Shown: positions 12,954 through 15,323 of the stretch, piece after piece | Numbering within the stretch: the first letter of the stretch is position 1 | How the letters are laid out: every line of letters begins with the position of its first letter | Assembly: GCA_010671965.1 (NCBI GenBank) | Contig: JAAHIC010000027.1 | Location: 1-15,323, forward strand | Length of the DNA stretch: 15,323 nucleotides | Reading direction: 5' to 3' | DNA from: Leptolyngbya sp. SIO4C5 | Lineage (GTDB): Bacteria > Cyanobacteriota > Cyanobacteriia > Phormidesmidales > Phormidesmidaceae | Notes under the pieces: generated by a model | What the model was told of the DNA's origin: nothing | What the model saw: the letters and a program-made list of their open reading frames with translations, nothing else | Databases searched by the model: none | Program-made: the position numbers and the translations under genes

Positions 12954-14699
12954 ATGGTGCATCGTTCGACTCTTGGCAAGATTTTGACCAGGCGGGTAAC
13001 TGCTGGCCTGCTGTTCGTTATGACGTTGCTGCTAACCTTAGCCGCCCCAGCCGTCACGCCAGCGGCGCTGCCTCAGTCTGCCGTTCTGATGCAAAGCTTG
13101 GGCACTGCGAGCAGTCAGGGATCGGGTAGTGACTATAGCCTGGGCTGGATTGGGCTAGACGGTACCCCAGTATTTCAAATTGCGGCTCCCCAGTCGGTGC
13201 TTTCGCAGCGGCAGCAGAGAATCGAAGAAAACCTAGTCGCTATCCGCGACAACTATCTACAGCGAGAGTCACCAGTCGCCACGCTGACGACTTCTCAAAT
13301 CGGTCCCTCTGAGCCTATTAGCCTTTACGTCAACGGTCTCTACCTGTTTACGCTGACTCCCTGGGATGCCGAAAACCAGGGGATGACCTTGGACGCCGTC
13401 GAGCGTCTGTTGGAAAGGAAAATTCCAGAGGCGCTAGAGCAAGCCTATCAGCAGCGGCAGCCGGAGTATCTGCGGCGACAAGCTATCATTGCGGTCGGCC
13501 TCCTTCTACTGGCGATCGCGGTAGTTTGGGCCTTACAGCACTGGCGCGAGGCCATGCTTAGAGCCAGCGTTCGCTGTCTCAGCAACACACGCCTCAATCA
13601 GCTTTCTTCCCAGCAGCAGCACCATCTACGCGATATTCAGTGGCGGCTGTTGCCCCTGGTGCAGGGACTGATTTTGGTGGGAACGGCGCTAGCGATCGCC
13701 GGATTTTTTCCCCAAACGCGATCGCTGCAGAACAACTTTCTAGGGGCGCTGAAAGTGCCGCTGGTGATCGGCATTTTGATTTTGGTGTCCTATGTGGGGA
13801 TCCGGCTCAGCTACCTGCTGATCGATCGCTTTGTCACTAGCCTGACTGACAGAGACGGCTTCAACGACGCCAGCCCCCGTCGCCTGCAGTTGCGAATTGA
13901 AACCATTTCCAGCGCCGTTAAAAATATTGCCAATTTTGTTTGGATTGGTATCGGCCTGCTGGTGGCTTTAGCCGCAACCGGAATTAATCTGGGGGTGCTG
14001 CTCGCTAGCTTTGGCCTGATTGGTCTAGCTATTTCCCTGGCTTCGCAGAACCTGATTAAGGGAGCAATCCAGGGCTTTTTTATTATTTTGGAAGACCAGT
14101 ACGCCATTGGTGACGTAGTGGCGATCGATCAGGATGCGGGCTTAGTGGAAAACATGAATCTGCGGATTACCCAGCTACGGGACGCAGATGGTCGCTTAAT
14201 TACCATTCCCACCAGCGACATTGACCGGGTGGCTAACTATTCCCTGCACTGGTCACGGGCCGACCTAAAGCTGCCGGTTCACTACAACGCCGACATCAAT
14301 CAGATGATTGAGCTGGCGCGTACAGTGGGACAAGATTTGCAAGATGATCCAGACTGGGGCGAATTGATTTTGGAAGATCCGCAAATTTTAGGTGTGGATG
14401 ACTTTGGCGATAGCGCTCTGATTATTCGCGTCTGGATTAAAACCCAGCCGCTGAAGCAATGGGATGTGTCGCGGGAGTATCGCCGCCGCTTCAAGCTAGC
14501 CATGAACGAAACTGAAACTTCGATTCCTTTTCCCCAGCAGGAGATCTGGCTGCATCAGGCTGATTCCTTCACGATTGAATCGAAAAATCGCTCGGAGAAA
14601 GCTGACTCAGCCGCGCAGCGAAACGGACAGGGGAAAACCGATGCTCAACCGCGAAACGCACCCAGCGAGGCGACAGAAGAGGCTGAGCCAGATACTTAG
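12954..14699 (+). CDS. MscS-family mechanosensitive ion channel
   Basis: A 581-residue channel of the small-conductance mechanosensitive family, which opens under membrane tension to release solutes after osmotic downshock. A signal peptide or anchor spans about 14-36. A soluble periplasmic domain follows at about 45-170 and is not part of E. coli MscS. Membrane helices lie at about 176-196, 232-252, 266-290 and 322-344. The pore-lining helix and hallmark stretch GLIGLAISLASQNLIKGAIQG is at about 354-374. The beta domain follows with GDVVAIDQDAGLVENMNLRITQLRDADGR and IPTSD where E. coli has IPN-type residues. The last 35 residues are polar and probably disordered. The ATG has only AGG immediately upstream; GTG in the next codon is an alternative. 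A GH15 gene starts 53 nt downstream without a terminator between. Confidence 0.92.
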   Translation: MVHRSTLGKILTRRVTAGLLFVMTLLLTLAAPAVTPAALPQSAVLMQSLGTASSQGSGSDYSLGWIGLDGTPVFQIAAPQSVLSQRQQRIEENLVAIRDNYLQRESPVATLTTSQIGPSEPISLYVNGLYLFTLTPWDAENQGMTLDAVERLLERKIPEALEQAYQQRQPEYLRRQAIIAVGLLLLAIAVVWALQHWREAMLRASVRCLSNTRLNQLSSQQQHHLRDIQWRLLPLVQGLILVGTALAIAGFFPQTRSLQNNFLGALKVPLVIGILILVSYVGIRLSYLLIDRFVTSLTDRDGFNDASPRRLQLRIETISSAVKNIANFVWIGIGLLVALAATGINLGVLLASFGLIGLAISLASQNLIKGAIQGFFIILEDQYAIGDVVAIDQDAGLVENMNLRITQLRDADGRLITIPTSDIDRVANYSLHWSRADLKLPVHYNADINQMIELARTVGQDLQDDPDWGELILEDPQILGVDDFGDSALIIRVWIKTQPLKQWDVSREYRRRFKLAMNETETSIPFPQQEIWLHQADSFTIESKNRSEKADSAAQRNGQGKTDAQPRNAPSEATEEAEPDT

Positions 14700-14752
14700 G
14701 TGCGCTGCTAGCCCTTTATATTGGTTAAAGACAAGGTTTAGAGGACATCGCG

Positions 14753-15323
14753 TTGAAACCCTATCAGCCCATTGAGAACTACGGCGTCATCGGCAATATG
14801 CGCACCACTGCCCTTGTCGGACTCAATGGCTCAATTGACTGGTTTTGCTATCCCAAACACGACTCACCCAGCGTATTCGCGGCCATCTTAGACAATCAAA
14901 AGGGCGGCTATTTTCGGATTTATCCCTGCCTAGAGGGCGTCAACCATAAGCAATTTTACTGGCCGGAAACCAATGTGCTGGTGACGCGGTTTTTAGCAGA
15001 CTGCGGCCTAGGCGAAGTTGTAGACTTTATGCCGGTGGGGCTAGAACCCGGGCAAGAAGGCTATCACTGGTTAATTCGCCAAGTACGGGGGATTCGCTGC
15101 AGTCTCAAGTTTCGGCTGGAATGCTACCCGGCGTTCAACTATGCCCGCGATCGCCACCAAGTAATTCTGACCGAAAATGGCGCTATCTTTCGCTCAGAGG
15201 ATTTAAGTCTAGCTCTGGTTACGGACGTTCCGCTGCAGGTAGACGAAGGGGGCGTCTGGGCAGAGTTTACTCTGGAAGCGGCTGACCTGAAAACCTTCGT
15301 GCTGCGGGAAATGCAGTCTGACA
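14753..15323 (+). CDS. glycoside hydrolase family 15 protein, 5' part (cut by window end)
   Basis: The reading frame runs off the window after 190 codons. The protein begins LKPYQPIENYGVIGNMRTTA (first residue read as Met) and continues with LVGLNGSIDWFCYPKHDSPSVFAA, the typical start of the cyanobacterial GH15 glucoamylase/trehalase-like family. Only the N-terminal beta-sandwich-type domain is visible; the catalytic (alpha/alpha)6 barrel with its two glutamates lies beyond the window. The family hydrolyses alpha-glucosidic bonds in starch-like glucans, dextrins or trehalose; the substrate here is unknown. The start is TTG at 14753, chosen because AGAGG lies 8 nt before it, the protein then aligns with relatives, and no ATG or GTG lies between the in-frame stop at 14726-14728 and this point. 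Probably co-transcribed with the MscS-like gene. Confidence 0.88.
   Translation, partial: MKPYQPIENYGVIGNMRTTALVGLNGSIDWFCYPKHDSPSVFAAILDNQKGGYFRIYPCLEGVNHKQFYWPETNVLVTRFLADCGLGEVVDFMPVGLEPGQEGYHWLIRQVRGIRCSLKFRLECYPAFNYARDRHQVILTENGAIFRSEDLSLALVTDVPLQVDEGGVWAEFTLEAADLKTFVLREMQSD

Overview
The window looks like chromosomal DNA of a cyanobacterium. I count by hand about 23 exact copies of the HIP1 octamer GCGATCGC, against roughly 0.2 expected by chance in 15.3 kb. The gene set agrees: the global nitrogen regulator NtcA, a ferrochelatase with a C-terminal chlorophyll-binding-like helix, a DUF3084 protein, and a second Crp-family regulator with an NtcA-like recognition helix. I cannot name genus or species; a filamentous or Leptolyngbya/Synechococcales-type organism is only a guess.

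Layout, left to right. 88-838 (+): two small proteins, each one half of a GDT1/TMEM165 (UPF0016) cation exporter. 992-3145 (+): a membrane-anchored protein with about eleven helical repeats, behind a promoter-like and strongly structured leader. 3179-4369 (-): a lone tyrosine recombinase. 4370-4580: a spacer holding a nested 63-nt imperfect inverted repeat. 4581-5744 (+): hemH. 5741-6325 (-): a DUF4126 membrane protein whose stop codon overlaps that of hemH. 6475-7176 (-): a Crp/Fnr-type regulator. 7424-8359 (+): a protein resembling the DALR anticodon-binding end of arginyl-tRNA synthetase without the catalytic domain. 8360-8598: no convincing protein gene, but a promoter plus terminator pair suggesting a small RNA, and a perfect 16-bp hairpin. 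8599-9375 (-): fabI. 9739-10410 (+): ntcA, divergent from fabI, with a perfect NtcA box upstream. 10472-11923 (+): DUF3084 coiled-coil membrane protein. 11924-12286: noncoding. 12287-12682 (+): PadR-type regulator. 12683-12953: noncoding with a possible three-way-junction RNA. 12954-14699 (+): MscS-family channel. 14753-end (+): 5' part of a GH15 glucoamylase-like gene starting at TTG.

Most of the genes are housekeeping or envelope functions: metal export, heme synthesis, fatty-acid elongation, nitrogen control and osmotic protection. They do not form one pathway. Likely co-transcribed pairs are the two exporter halves and possibly mscS with the GH15 gene; ntcA and the DUF3084 gene are also close. 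I see no tRNA, rRNA, CRISPR array, insertion sequence or prophage structure. The recombinase stands alone, without visible attachment repeats or cargo.

I did not find a clear new multi-gene system. The most interesting unexplained signals are noncoding: the predicted small RNA at 8446-8526, the structured spacers at 4428-4490 and 12818-12906, and the inverted repeats at 907-968. Among proteins, the catalytic-domain-free ArgRS-like protein and the recombinase with Tyr at the usual His position deserve a second look.
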